DNA of 64,000 nt from Chloroflexota bacterium (GTDB taxonomy: Bacteria > Chloroflexota > Chloroflexia > Thermomicrobiales > JADLAZ01), in contig JADLAZ010000255.1 of assembly GCA_020849725.1 (NCBI GenBank), positions 22,190 to 86,189 of the forward strand, given 5' to 3'. The position numbers and the translations under genes are program-made. This document shows positions 55,918-63,484 of the stretch, one piece after another (within the stretch, counting starts at the first letter, position 1; each line of letters opens with the position of its first letter). Below the pieces are notes generated by a model. That model worked only from the letters and a program-made list of their open reading frames with translations. It had not been told where the DNA came from and searched no databases.

Positions 55918-56242
55918 CCCGCTGGCAAAGGTCACCCGCGAGGCACGCGGCGCGGCCAGCGCCATCGTGACCGCGTTCTGCGCCGCCTACGCCGCCGCTG
56001 CCCCCGAGCAGCAGACCGCCTGCCCCTACGTCGTCGTCGAGAACGTCGCCCTCCAGCCATTCCGCATTGCCGAGAGGTCATCGCGGCTGCATCAGCGCCA
56101 CGGTGCCACCCTGGCGCGCCTCGTCACCATCGGCGATGAGCAGCGCGTTATCTGGTGTCGCAGCGCCGGTAGTCTGGCCGCGCTCAACCAATGGGCCGAC
56201 ATACTCAGCGCCCCCGCTAGCGAGGAGGTACCGCGTGACTGA
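55898..56242 (+). CDS. Hypothetical protein
   Basis: This 114-residue protein overlaps the nuclease by 20 bp. It is mixed helix and strand with ACPYVVVENVALQPFRIAE and a VTIGDEQRVIWCR strand pair. No domain is recognised. The short distance to both neighbours makes it part of the same coupled operon. Confidence 0.55.
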   Translation: MSVLPLDPLAKVTREARGAASAIVTAFCAAYAAAAPEQQTACPYVVVENVALQPFRIAERSSRLHQRHGATLARLVTIGDEQRVIWCRSAGSLAALNQWADILSAPASEEVPRD

Positions 56243-56525
56243 CGAGGCGCAGCAGCGCGCCTGGCAGGCGCTGGTTGAAGTGATGCAGACCGACCTTGCC
56301 AACCGCTTCCTGGTGGTAGCCATGCGCGGCCACCAGCCCGATGGACGCGTGGATGTCCACGTCGCCAGGGAGGACGCCAGCCGCTTCATTGAAAGGAGCG
56401 ACTACCGCTTCCGCACCAATGCGCAGGCACTGCCCGGCACCTACTCCTGGGTATTCGCCGGGCAGCGCCTCTTCCGCCACGGCAAGCTCTGGCTGCCGTT
56501 TCGCCCTGAGAGGTCGCCATCATGA
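56235..56525 (+). CDS. Hypothetical protein
   Basis: This 96-residue protein has GAGGAGG before GTG 56235. It has an N-terminal helix (AQQRAWQALVEVMQTDL) and a strand-rich centre (RFLVVAMRGHQPDGRVDVHV). It overlaps the SLOG gene by 4 bp. Function unknown. Confidence 0.55.
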   Translation: MTDEAQQRAWQALVEVMQTDLANRFLVVAMRGHQPDGRVDVHVAREDASRFIERSDYRFRTNAQALPGTYSWVFAGQRLFRHGKLWLPFRPERSPS

Positions 56526-56974
56526 GGCTCATCGTTGCCGGCTCTCGCGGCGTTACTGACTACAACGTGGTGGAGCGGTGCATCCGCAACAGCGGCTACC
56601 TCAGCCGCCTCGACGCCGGCTCGCGTGAGGACACGCTGCCCGCCGACGCCCCGCCCTGGCCCGAGGGCAAGATCGTCGATGAGGTCATCGTCGGCGAGGC
56701 ACGCGGCGTCGCTACCTGCGCCATCAACTGGGCGGTGGAGCACTGGTGCCCCTGGACCCTCATGCCCGCCAACTGGGATGCCCACGGCAAGCGCGCCGGC
56801 TACCTGCGCAACGAGCAGATGGCCGGCGACGGCGACGCGCTGGTGGCCGTCTGGGACGGTAGGAGCCGGGGCACCCGTCACATGATCGACGCCATGCGGC
56901 GTCGCGGTAAACCCGTCGCCGTCTGGCGCGTCGCTGGCGGCGAGGAGGAGCGCCTGGATGACCGTACCCTATAA
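56522..56974 (+). CDS. SLOG-family (YspA/DUF2493-like) nucleotide-binding protein
   Basis: The protein has 150 residues. RLIVAGSRGVTDYN, EVIVGEARGVATCAINWA, MPANWDAHGKRAGYLRNEQM and ALVAVWDGRSRGTRHMIDAM follow the Rossmann-like SLOG pattern of YspA/YpsA relatives. These are thought to bind nucleotide-derived ligands. The role on a phage is unknown; nucleotide sensing or counter-defence are possible. A HAD phosphatase gene follows with 17-bp overlap. Confidence 0.75.
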   Translation: MRLIVAGSRGVTDYNVVERCIRNSGYLSRLDAGSREDTLPADAPPWPEGKIVDEVIVGEARGVATCAINWAVEHWCPWTLMPANWDAHGKRAGYLRNEQMAGDGDALVAVWDGRSRGTRHMIDAMRRRGKPVAVWRVAGGEEERLDDRTL

Positions 56975-57419
56975 AGCGGTCATCGCCGTGGACTTCGACG
57001 GCGTCATCGCCAGCGTCCACGGCGACGAACCGGCCCTGGAGCCACACGCGACAGCGCTGCTGGCGGGGCTTGCAGCCCGGAACTGCCGCGTCGTCGTCTA
57101 CACGGCGCGCCCCGATCTCCTGGCAGTGTGGGACTGGCTCGCCGCCTGGGACTTGGCGGGGTTCGTGGACGCGGTCACGCACACCAAGCCCACCGCCCAC
57201 CTCTACATCGACGACAGGGCCATCACCTACAACGGCGATGCCGACGACGCCCTGGCGCAGGTCGATAGCTACTCCCCCTGGTGGTCCCTGCGCGGGCCGG
57301 GGCGGTGGGGCCGCATCGCCTGGGACGCGGTGGCGACCCCCGGCGTGCAGCGGGCCATCTACGCCACGATAGTCGCGGAGCGTGCCCGCGTGCTGTCTGA
57401 ACTGTCGGAGACGCCATGA
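56958..57419 (+). CDS. HAD-superfamily phosphatase-like protein
   Basis: This 153-residue protein has AVIAVDFDGVIA (Asp12, Asp14) as the nucleophile motif, RVVVYTARPD as motif II, and THTKPTAHLYIDDRAI with Lys and the acidic DD pair as motifs III/IV. It is cap-less and near the length of small phage HAD enzymes that act on nucleotides or polynucleotide ends. The substrate is unknown. Confidence 0.72.
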   Translation: MTVPYKAVIAVDFDGVIASVHGDEPALEPHATALLAGLAARNCRVVVYTARPDLLAVWDWLAAWDLAGFVDAVTHTKPTAHLYIDDRAITYNGDADDALAQVDSYSPWWSLRGPGRWGRIAWDAVATPGVQRAIYATIVAERARVLSELSETP

Positions 57420-57817
57420 GCAACGTCGTCCACCTGCCCACTGGCAGGAAGGCGCGCCCACATCAAAGTGCGCAACTGTTCATCGTCGCCGTCTGCGAAC
57501 AGTGCGGCGTGCCCGTGTTCGTTCACCGCGTCGCCAGCGCCGAGGGTGGCCAGCCGAAGACCGCCTACTTCGGCGTCTGCGGACACCCCCGCCCTGACGA
57601 CATGCTGATCCACGAGCCGCTAGGGGAAGACCCGGCGCAGGAGCGGCAGGCCGTCATCGCATTGGCGCAGCTGGCGCAGGGCGGGCTGGAGACGACCCGC
57701 GCCCTCTTGGCGCTGCTCACCCCCGAGCAGCTAGCCACCCTGGCGGCGTCGAGTGCCGCCCCTACCACTGAGCCGGCTCCGCCGGCAGCCACCGAAGGAG
57801 GTACTACCAGTGAGTGA
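57416..57817 (+). CDS. Hypothetical zinc-binding-like protein
   Basis: This 133-residue protein carries VAVCEQCGVPVFV and VCGHPRPDD (three cysteines and a histidine), a possible zinc ribbon. It is followed by a helical region (ALAQLAQGGLETTRALLALL) and a Pro/Ala/Thr-rich tail. It overlaps both neighbours by 4-8 bp. Function unknown. Confidence 0.55.
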   Translation: MSNVVHLPTGRKARPHQSAQLFIVAVCEQCGVPVFVHRVASAEGGQPKTAYFGVCGHPRPDDMLIHEPLGEDPAQERQAVIALAQLAQGGLETTRALLALLTPEQLATLAASSAAPTTEPAPPAATEGGTTSE

Positions 57818-58214
57818 GCTACACCAGCTCGCCGCCGACGCCGTCAGCCAGCGCCGACGGCTGGACGAAGCAGCGCGCCTGTTGGCCGAGTGTGCTGTCG
57901 CCCTGGCCGCCCAGAACGCCGCCATCGAGGCGCTGAAGGAGACGGCCCTAGCGCAGTTCGACGTCATCCGCCACGCCGCGCCCCAGTACATCGTCGCCTC
58001 CGACGGGCCGCCGGGAGCGGTGCGCGTGCTGACGGTGGCGGAGTACCAGGCGGCGCAGGCGGCGGCCCCCGGCCTCGACACCGACGCCGCGATGCTGGCC
58101 GACGTATTCGGCCCCGACCCAGGTGCGGCCACCCCTGCACAGGCCGTTGCGTTCACCAGTCTGGCCGATGCCCTCTCGGCACTGTCGCGGCGCGCCTCGG
58201 AGCGTGGCCAGTGA
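57810..58214 (+). CDS. Hypothetical helical protein
   Basis: The protein has 134 residues. GAAGGAGG precedes GTG 57810. It starts with a long amphipathic helix (ADAVSQRRRLDEAARLLAEC), followed by an Ala-rich helical bundle. No family is recognised. Confidence 0.55.
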   Translation: MSELHQLAADAVSQRRRLDEAARLLAECAVALAAQNAAIEALKETALAQFDVIRHAAPQYIVASDGPPGAVRVLTVAEYQAAQAAAPGLDTDAAMLADVFGPDPGAATPAQAVAFTSLADALSALSRRASERGQ

Positions 58215-58450
58215 CCCGCGCCAGCGGCTCGCTGGCCGCTGTCTGCGACTGCGGCGCGCTGCGCCACGGCGACGACGACCCACTCTGCGGCGGCCAGTGC
58301 CGTGTCGAGGCTCCCCCCGACAGTGACATCCGCGACGCGATGGAGGACGGTTGGTCCTACTCCCTGCCCAGCGCGTACACGGCCCCGCCCCCCTCACGGC
58401 GCGGCTGGGTGGCGCGTCTCTGGGATGCCATCTCGCGGGTGCGCTGGTGA
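58211..58450 (+). CDS. Small cysteine-containing protein
   Basis: This 79-residue protein begins at GTG 58211 in a GTGA overlap. It has VCDCGALRHGDDDPLCGGQC, four cysteines and a histidine that could form a small zinc site. A Pro-rich linker and a short tryptophan-rich end (WVARLWDAISRVRW) follow. Function unknown. Confidence 0.5.
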   Translation: MTRASGSLAAVCDCGALRHGDDDPLCGGQCRVEAPPDSDIRDAMEDGWSYSLPSAYTAPPPSRRGWVARLWDAISRVRW

Positions 58451-58635
58451 CCTTCAGCCGCCGCACCTGGCTCATTGCAGTCACCATGGCGGCGGCGCTG
58501 GCCGTCGCCTCCGGTATGCGCGTCCTGGCCGAGTACGGCTGGCAGGGGCTGCTCGCGGTGTTCATCACCACGACCTTCCTCAGCCTGCTCGTGCTGGCGT
58601 GCTTGAATGACAACGGAGAAGAGAGGGTACCGTGA
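58447..58635 (+). CDS. Small membrane protein
   Basis: This 62-residue protein has two hydrophobic helices (about residues 8-26 and 33-52) and a charged C-terminus. It starts at GTG 58447 in a GTGA overlap with the preceding gene. Possible roles include membrane modification or exclusion, without direct evidence. Confidence 0.5.
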   Translation: MTFSRRTWLIAVTMAAALAVASGMRVLAEYGWQGLLAVFITTTFLSLLVLACLNDNGEERVP

Positions 58636-58664
58636 GGAGACGCAACATCGTGGAGGTGCGTTGA
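58632..58664 (+). CDS. Possible 10-residue relay ORF
   Basis: GTG 58632 overlaps the previous stop (GTGA) and the ORF ends at a TGA overlapping the next ATG (TGATG at 58662-58666). The peptide is RRRNIVEVR after the start. Its value may only be to carry ribosomes between two membrane-protein genes. Confidence 0.25.
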   Translation: MRRRNIVEVR

Positions 58665-58834
58665 TGCGCTGCCCGCCGACAATCACCCTGGTACCGGAGT
58701 GGTTCCTGGTCATCTTCGCGCTGGCCGTCCTCGCCGTCGCCTTTGCCAGCTGCGTCTACCTGCTCAGCCGGGCTGGCGCGCACCGCCGCAACCGTCGCGA
58801 CTACTCACCCCAGCCACGCGGTAGGCTGGGGTGA
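58664..58834 (+). CDS. Single-pass membrane protein
   Basis: This 56-residue protein has one hydrophobic helix (VPEWFLVIFALAVLAVAFAS) and a basic tail (RAGAHRRNRRD). GTGGAGG precedes ATG 58664. It is followed by another GTGA junction. A positive tail suggests the C-terminus is cytoplasmic. Confidence 0.5.
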   Translation: MRCPPTITLVPEWFLVIFALAVLAVAFASCVYLLSRAGAHRRNRRDYSPQPRGRLG

Positions 58835-59160
58835 GGTGGCCCGGCGTCTTCGTGGCCTGCTTCCGGGCCATCTGGTGGTTCACGTTGAGCTACACGGCGG
58901 CGGCGGCGCTGGCCGGTTTCATCCGCCACCGCCTGGGGGAGGTGATCTCTCAGCAATACCTGGGGGAGGGCGACTACCTCATCAGCGTTGCCCCGATCCG
59001 GTGCGGCGTGGATTATGCCACCGGCCCATTCTTGTACTTCCAGGCCAAGGCGAGCATCCAGCGCGTCGTTGACCAGGACAACGATCCCGGCCCGCCGGTG
59101 AAGACGCCGGCTACCATCGCCATCCAGCAGGAGCTACCGCTGGATGCGACGGCTTGCTAA
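58831..59160 (+). CDS. Hypothetical protein with one membrane segment
   Basis: This 109-residue protein has a hydrophobic N-terminal segment (VFVACFRAIWWFTLSYTAAA) that could be a membrane anchor. A soluble, strand-containing body (YLISVAPIRCGVDY, GPFLYFQAKASIQRVV) follows. Start GTG 58831 overlaps the previous stop. Confidence 0.5.
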   Translation: MRWPGVFVACFRAIWWFTLSYTAAAALAGFIRHRLGEVISQQYLGEGDYLISVAPIRCGVDYATGPFLYFQAKASIQRVVDQDNDPGPPVKTPATIAIQQELPLDATAC

Positions 59161-59326
59161 CCAGGCGGCCCGCCCCCACCCGCAGCCGGTGCAGGTGGCG
59201 GGGCAGCCGCCGACGATCACGGTAGCGACAATGGCCGAAGCACGCGCCTACAGCGAGGTGGTATTCGCGGCAGCGGTGCGCGTGGTGGAGACGGCGCACC
59301 GGCGGCGGGTGCGACCAGGCGTGTAG
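59144..59326 (+). CDS. Last gene of the prophage operon, small basic protein
   Basis: This 60-residue protein overlaps the previous gene by 17 bp. It begins basic and Pro/Gln-rich and ends with a helical stretch (AEARAYSEVVFAAAVRVVE) and RRRVRPG. It is the final translated unit before the terminator at 59343. Function unknown. Confidence 0.45.
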   Translation: MRRLANQAARPHPQPVQVAGQPPTITVATMAEARAYSEVVFAAAVRVVETAHRRRVRPGV

Positions 59327-59342
59327 CCGCAGCCGCAGCCGA

Positions 59343-59379
59343 GGGCGGGTCACTCCTGATGGGGGTGGCTCGCCCTTTT
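59343..59379 (+). terminator. Rho-independent terminator of the replication operon
   Basis: GGGCG, a bulged G and GTCAC pair with GTGGC, a bulged T and CGCCC (59343-59375), followed by TTTT. It lies 17 bp after the last prophage gene. Confidence 0.75.
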
Positions 59380-59439
59380 GTGTGCCCGGTGATCGGACCA
59401 GGCGGCGGCGGCGGGTACGAGGGCGGCAGTTGTAGTAAT

Positions 59440-59465
59440 CGGAAGCTCACAAGTTCATATGGAAT
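59440..59465. other. Probable right attachment junction (attR)
   Basis: The isomerase reading frame loses its expected continuation here, right after the family motif GDTFHMN, and a stop appears two codons later. The junction between phage and host DNA should therefore be within about 20 bp of 59450. The core sequence cannot be proved without the left end. Confidence 0.45.
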
Positions 59466-60031
59466 GTGTCGCCTAGCACCGTTACCCACTCTGACCCAAC
59501 GCGCTCGATGAGTTCGATGCCCTCGCCGACGGTGAAGATAATGTTGGTGTTGAAGCGATTCTGTGGCTCGATCACGATCGGCACGCCAGCCAGCCGCGCC
59601 GACTCGGCCGCCTCGGTCAGCGCCGCCGTCAGCCAGTCCAGCCCCGTCTCCCGGCTGACGCCGCGCGGCACCGAGCCACGGAAGCGCCCGATGACGACCG
59701 GCGCACCCACCTCGCCGCCAAAGCGCAGCACCGCCTTCAGTCGCTCGACCGCCGCCGATCGCCCCTCCGGCTCGGCCGCGAGCAGAGACAGCTTGTCCTC
59801 CTCAGCCACCTGGCCGGTGCCGAGCGCGGCGATCATCAGGCCGCGCGAGGCGGCCAGCCGCCGAAGCTTGCCAGCGTCCAGCGCCGCAGGGTCGCGCAGC
59901 ATCAGTTCGACGCCATCGTAGCCGAGGTCGGCCAGGGTGCCGAAGACGGTGTCCAGGTCGCCCCGGAAGGCCAGCATCGGCGAAGTCGTCGTGTCGGGTG
60001 TCGCGACAGTGTAGGCTAGTTTCAGGCGCAT
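59447..60031 (-). pseudogene. Sugar phosphate isomerase/epimerase, 3' end displaced by the prophage
   Basis: This TIM-barrel enzyme (AP endonuclease 2-like superfamily) starts at ATG 60031 after GGGGAGG. It shows the usual GDLDTVFGTLADLGYDGVEL N-terminus, a GAPVVIGRFRG strand and an IVIEPQNRFN metal-ligand segment. It then stops after VTVLGDTFHMNL, 194 residues in. Family members are about 270-280 residues and continue after the HMN motif with the C-terminal barrel strands. The missing quarter is expected on the other side of the prophage. The truncated product is probably inactive. Confidence 0.8.
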
Positions 60032-60090
60032 CAGGTCCTCCCCATCGTGTCGAACGCGGGCACGCACCGGACGGACCCGCCGCCGGCCAC

Positions 60091-60759
60091 CTACGCCCGC
60101 AGAGCGGCCGCCACCCGCTGCACTGCCAACGACGGGCTGGTCAGGACCGGCACGCCCAGGTCGCCGATGACCGGCAGCGTGCGCGACAGCGACGCCTGCG
60201 CCAGCATGATTGCGCCGGCGCCCTCGGCAATCTGCCGACGCGCGGCGGCGGCGATGACCTGAGCAGCCGTTGCGACATCGCCCCGCCCGAGAGCAGCGAA
60301 AGCCTCCGGCACGGCGGCCGTGGTGTAGCGCGGCGCGCGACCCTGGCGCGCGGCCTCAGCCTGCAGGCCCTGCAATGTCGTTCGCAGCGACGTCTCGCTG
60401 GCGGCGATGACGCCGAGGTGATCGGCGGCGCGCGCCGTCTCCTCGAACAGCACCTCGTCGATGGTGATAATCGGCACCGAGCAGATGGCGCGCATCGTGT
60501 CCATCACCGGCGAGTAGGCCGAGCAGGTGGTCAGGATAATCTGGACGCCGGCCGAGTCGGCCTGGCCGACGACCGTCGCCAGTCGCCGGATCAGCGCCGG
60601 TGTCACGCCGCCATCCCGCGCAATGCCGTCGAGCAGGCCTTCATCGAGGAAGTGCAGCGCCGTAGCCTGGGGCAACTCGGCGGCGAAGGCCGCCCGCACC
60701 GGGTCCATCGCCGCCGGTGTCGCATGGATAACGCCGATGCGGGGCCGGTCCTCCGCCAT
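60091..60759 (-). CDS. Asp/Glu racemase-family protein
   Basis: This 222-residue protein has the family N-terminus RIGVIHATPAAMDPV and the first catalytic cysteine in LTTCSAYSPVMD (Cys79). At the second site it has AIMLAQASLSR, with no Cys, which places it nearer decarboxylase or AroM-like branches than glutamate racemase. GGGAGGAG precedes ATG 60759. A much longer frame extends upstream over the divergent gene and is a shadow. Substrate is unknown. Confidence 0.75.
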   Translation of the reverse strand: MAEDRPRIGVIHATPAAMDPVRAAFAAELPQATALHFLDEGLLDGIARDGGVTPALIRRLATVVGQADSAGVQIILTTCSAYSPVMDTMRAICSVPIITIDEVLFEETARAADHLGVIAASETSLRTTLQGLQAEAARQGRAPRYTTAAVPEAFAALGRGDVATAAQVIAAAARRQIAEGAGAIMLAQASLSRTLPVIGDLGVPVLTSPSLAVQRVAAALRA

Positions 60760-60816
60760 GGGCTGCTCCTCCCTGACCGCTGACCGCGCGCTCGCGGCGG
60801 CGGCGCCAGGCCATTG

Positions 60817-60822
60817 TATAAT
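60817..60822 (+). promoter_or_regulatory. Perfect -10 box upstream of the epimerase
   Basis: TATAAT lies 37 bp before the epimerase ATG in a GC-rich setting. No good -35 is seen 16-18 bp upstream (it reads GC-rich). TG directly precedes the box. A weak or activator-assisted promoter is likely. Confidence 0.5.
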
Positions 60823-60858
60823 CGCGCTCCGGCATTGGCGAGCAGGCAGGAGGACGGC

Positions 60859-61809
60859 ATGGCGATCGTGGTGACGGGCGGCGGCGGCTACATCGGCCGC
60901 TGGCTGGCGAACGAACTGAGCGCCCGTGGCGAGCGAGTGATCGCCGTCGACCGGCTGGCGCCCGACCCGGCCTGGGAGCCGCGGCTGCCGGCGAACACGC
61001 TCTTCGTCGAGGGTGATGTCTCCGACCGCGGCCTGCTGATTGAAACCTGCCGCCGCGAGCCGGTCAGCGCCATCATCCACCTGGCCGGCATCGTCACGAT
61101 GGGCTGCGAGCGCGACCCGGACCTGGGCATGAAGGTCAACCTCGGCGGCACACACAACGCGTTGGAGGCGGCGCGCGTCAACTCCGTGGCGCGCTTCGTC
61201 TTCGCCAGCACGATCTCGGTCTACGGCCCCGATGTGCCGCAGCCGATCACCGAGGACGTGCCGGCGCTGCCGCTGACGTGGTATGGCCAGAGCAAGATCA
61301 TGGCCGAGCAGCTGGGCCTCTACTACCAGCGCCGCTACGGCGTCGACTTCCGGGCGGCGCGCATGGCCGCCATCGTTGGCTCGTTCCGCAACGCCGCCTC
61401 CGGCTCGGCGACGATGTACACGTCGCTGATCCTGGAGCGGGCGGCGCTCGGCCAGCCCTACGCCATTGACGTCGGCGAGGACGCTGCCACGCCCGTCTGC
61501 TACGTCAAGGACGCAGCCCGCGCACTGGCGACGCTGGCGCTGGCGCCGAGCGCACCGCGGCGCATCTACAACATCGGCACCGGCCGCGCCAGCGCGGTCG
61601 ATCTGGTCGAGATCGCCCGCCGACGGGTTCCGGAGGCCGACCTGACCTTCGCGCCCGAGCCGGCGCTGGCGGCGGTGGCGCGCATCTCCTACCACTGGGA
61701 CTTGAGCATTAAAGCGGCCGAGGAAGACCTCGGCTGGACGCCGGCCTACTCGCTGGACAGCATGGCCGACGACCTGATGGCGACGGTGCGCGCCGGCGGC
61801 CACGGGTAG
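60859..61809 (+). CDS. NAD-dependent epimerase/dehydratase (extended SDR)
   Basis: This 316-residue protein has the Rossmann motif VVTGGGGYIG (Gly-rich loop, residues 5-13), FVFASTISVYG for the catalytic Ser/Thr and TWYGQSK (Tyr142, Lys146). These are the extended-SDR signatures of sugar-nucleotide epimerases. AGGAGG lies upstream of ATG 60859. It is divergent from the racemase-family gene. The specific sugar or polyol substrate cannot be inferred. Confidence 0.87.
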   Translation: MAIVVTGGGGYIGRWLANELSARGERVIAVDRLAPDPAWEPRLPANTLFVEGDVSDRGLLIETCRREPVSAIIHLAGIVTMGCERDPDLGMKVNLGGTHNALEAARVNSVARFVFASTISVYGPDVPQPITEDVPALPLTWYGQSKIMAEQLGLYYQRRYGVDFRAARMAAIVGSFRNAASGSATMYTSLILERAALGQPYAIDVGEDAATPVCYVKDAARALATLALAPSAPRRIYNIGTGRASAVDLVEIARRRVPEADLTFAPEPALAAVARISYHWDLSIKAAEEDLGWTPAYSLDSMADDLMATVRAGGHG

Positions 61810-61856
61810 GCGCTGGCCAGGGCCAGGCGACGCCGGCGCAGACGGGTGCTCACGTC

Positions 61857-61876
61857 ACCCCGGCGAAAGCCGGGGT
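61857..61876. terminator. GAAA-tetraloop hairpin between genes
   Basis: ACCCCGGC and GCCGGGGT form a perfect 8-bp stem closed by GAAA, 48 bp after the epimerase stop and before the convergent adenosine-deaminase-like gene. It may be a terminator lacking a strong T-tract or a copy of a common REP-like hairpin. Confidence 0.5.
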
Positions 61877-61961
61877 TCAGGCGTTGCGACGATCGGCGTC
61901 TGGCTGGATGGTGGCCACCGTCGGCATGCCTCAGCTATTAGTGCGCGCCGCGCGGCGTGGC

Positions 61962-63035
61962 TCATGAGACGTAGCGGTCGCCGGCGGCGATGAAGCTGGC
62001 GCGGCGGGCGACGCGGTCGGTCCAGGCCAGGCGCTCGTCGTCGAGGATGCCGGCCTCACGCAGCAGCGCCCGCTCGCCGGGCATGTTCGTGCCGAGCATC
62101 TCCGGGCCGTCGGTGTTGATCGTGTAGGCGACGCCGGCCTGGTGCAGGCGCTGGATGATGCCGGCGTAGGTCGCCAGGTCCGGCACGATGCCGGTGCGCA
62201 GGTTTGACGTTGGGCACAGCTCCAGCACAATGCCATCGGCGCTCAGCCGCTGCAAGAGGTGGTCATCGTCGACGGCGCGCAGGCCGTGGCCGATGCGGCG
62301 CGGCCGCAGCCGGTCGACCACCTCCCACATCTCTTCGAGGGTGCCGGCCTCGCCGGCGTGGACGGTGACGCCCAGGCCGGCGTCGGCGGCGCTGCGGAAG
62401 GCGCGCTCCAGCCGGGCCACGCCGCCGAATGTGGTCGCCTCTGGTCCGGCCAGGTCGATGCCGACGATGCCGAGCGCGCTGTAGCGGATCGCCTTGCGGA
62501 CGATGGCCTCGTTGACCTCCGGCGGCAGGCTGCGATCGCAGCAGAGCACCAGCCCGGCCCGGACCTCCTTGTACTCCAGCAGCGCGCGCTGCAGGCCGTG
62601 CAGCGAGGCGACGATGATGTGGTCGAGGTCGCGCTCACCGCCGCGGTTGCGCTTGGCCGGGCAGTAGCGCAGCTCGACCAGATCGATGTTGCAGGAGCGG
62701 TAGCCGCCACCGACGATGCTGTGGACGGACGCCTCCATCGCCTGTGGGCTGCTCTGGATCAGCTCGGTCCAGTGAAACAGGTTCAGGTAGCCGTCGAAGG
62801 TCTTGACCCGGTCGGGCGTGGCCGTGACGAGTTCCTCGAACGCCCAGTAGCCGACCGTGGGCAGGCGGATGCCCTGGCTGTGCGCGATCGAGTAGAGCGT
62901 GGCTGGCGACACCGCGCCGCCGATGTGGACGTGCAACTCGGCCAGCGGCGGTCCGGGCGGCCGCCCCGAGCGCTGCTGAGACCAGGTGCGCGCGCTGGCC
63001 TCGTGGTCGGTTGCCACGGGCTCATCGACGACCAT
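61962..63035 (-). CDS. Adenosine deaminase-family enzyme
   Basis: This 357-residue metal-dependent hydrolase has LAELHVHIGGAV (His35, His37), VTVHAGEAG (His226, Glu229), RIGHGLR (His250) and INTDGPEMLGT (Asp309), the zinc-ligand and catalytic series of adenosine deaminases. Classical enzymes have TDDP in the last motif and here it is TDGP, so the substrate may differ (adenosine, N6-modified adenosine or another purine). AGGAGG precedes ATG 63035. Confidence 0.85.
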   Translation of the reverse strand: MVVDEPVATDHEASARTWSQQRSGRPPGPPLAELHVHIGGAVSPATLYSIAHSQGIRLPTVGYWAFEELVTATPDRVKTFDGYLNLFHWTELIQSSPQAMEASVHSIVGGGYRSCNIDLVELRYCPAKRNRGGERDLDHIIVASLHGLQRALLEYKEVRAGLVLCCDRSLPPEVNEAIVRKAIRYSALGIVGIDLAGPEATTFGGVARLERAFRSAADAGLGVTVHAGEAGTLEEMWEVVDRLRPRRIGHGLRAVDDDHLLQRLSADGIVLELCPTSNLRTGIVPDLATYAGIIQRLHQAGVAYTINTDGPEMLGTNMPGERALLREAGILDDERLAWTDRVARRASFIAAGDRYVS

Positions 63036-63267
63036 CGCTCCTCCTGCCCTGGTGTCTGGGCGCCGGCCACTGGCGGCCCCGTCTCTCTCAGCTTAACGCG
63101 TCACGGTCGCCGGCGAGCGGTGGCGCTGACCGGGCCGCCCGGTCCCAGGACCGACGATAGGACCAAAAGGCTACGAGGATCTTGCCATCCGACGGGGGGG
63201 CGCCATCGTTGGTTTGAGTAACGACGGCCGATGACGCCCCCGTCACGAGCGCAAGGAGGTTCGCCCG

Positions 63268-63477
63268 ATGCTGGATGACCGGACGACGACGCGATTGCCG
63301 CTTGTCCACCTGCCGCGCCTGGTGCCGGGCGAGTGGCGCTGTCTCGACTGCGGCCGGCTATCGTATGGCCGCAGCGCCACGCCGCGCTGCCCCGCTTGCC
63401 TGAGCCAGCGCCTGCATCCGACGATCGAGGGCACGTACGCGCCAGCCGAGCAGCCGCTCGCGGCGGCCGCGCGCTGA
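63268..63477 (+). CDS. Small zinc-ribbon (rubredoxin-like) protein
   Basis: The protein has 69 residues. WRCLDCGRLSYG and PRCPACLSQRL give two CxxC pairs 15-20 residues apart, which should bind one metal ion. AAGGAGG precedes ATG 63268. Similar short ribbons occur widely with unknown function. Confidence 0.7.
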   Translation: MLDDRTTTRLPLVHLPRLVPGEWRCLDCGRLSYGRSATPRCPACLSQRLHPTIEGTYAPAEQPLAAAAR

Positions 63478-63484
63478 CCGCGCG

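Larger units (their letters stand above)
1..59450. mobile_element. Integrated tailed-phage genome (prophage), left end outside the window
   Basis: A serine integrase, a minus-strand terminase-to-tail-fiber operon, a lysis cassette, an XRE repressor and a phage replication operon are contiguous. Ordinary chromosomal genes begin at 59447. The right boundary is set by the broken isomerase gene, whose reading frame ends abruptly at 59447. The left boundary is not seen because the integrase runs off the edge. No large deletion is evident: terminase, portal, capsid, lysis and replication genes all have intact frames, so the element could be functional. A tape-measure or tube protein was not recognised, which suggests podovirus-like architecture. 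Confidence 0.9.

Noticed and set aside
60760..61803. N-terminal extension of the racemase gene antisense to the epimerase
   Set aside because: Arg/His-rich translation antisense to a clear SDR gene. The racemase has a good RBS and start at 60759.
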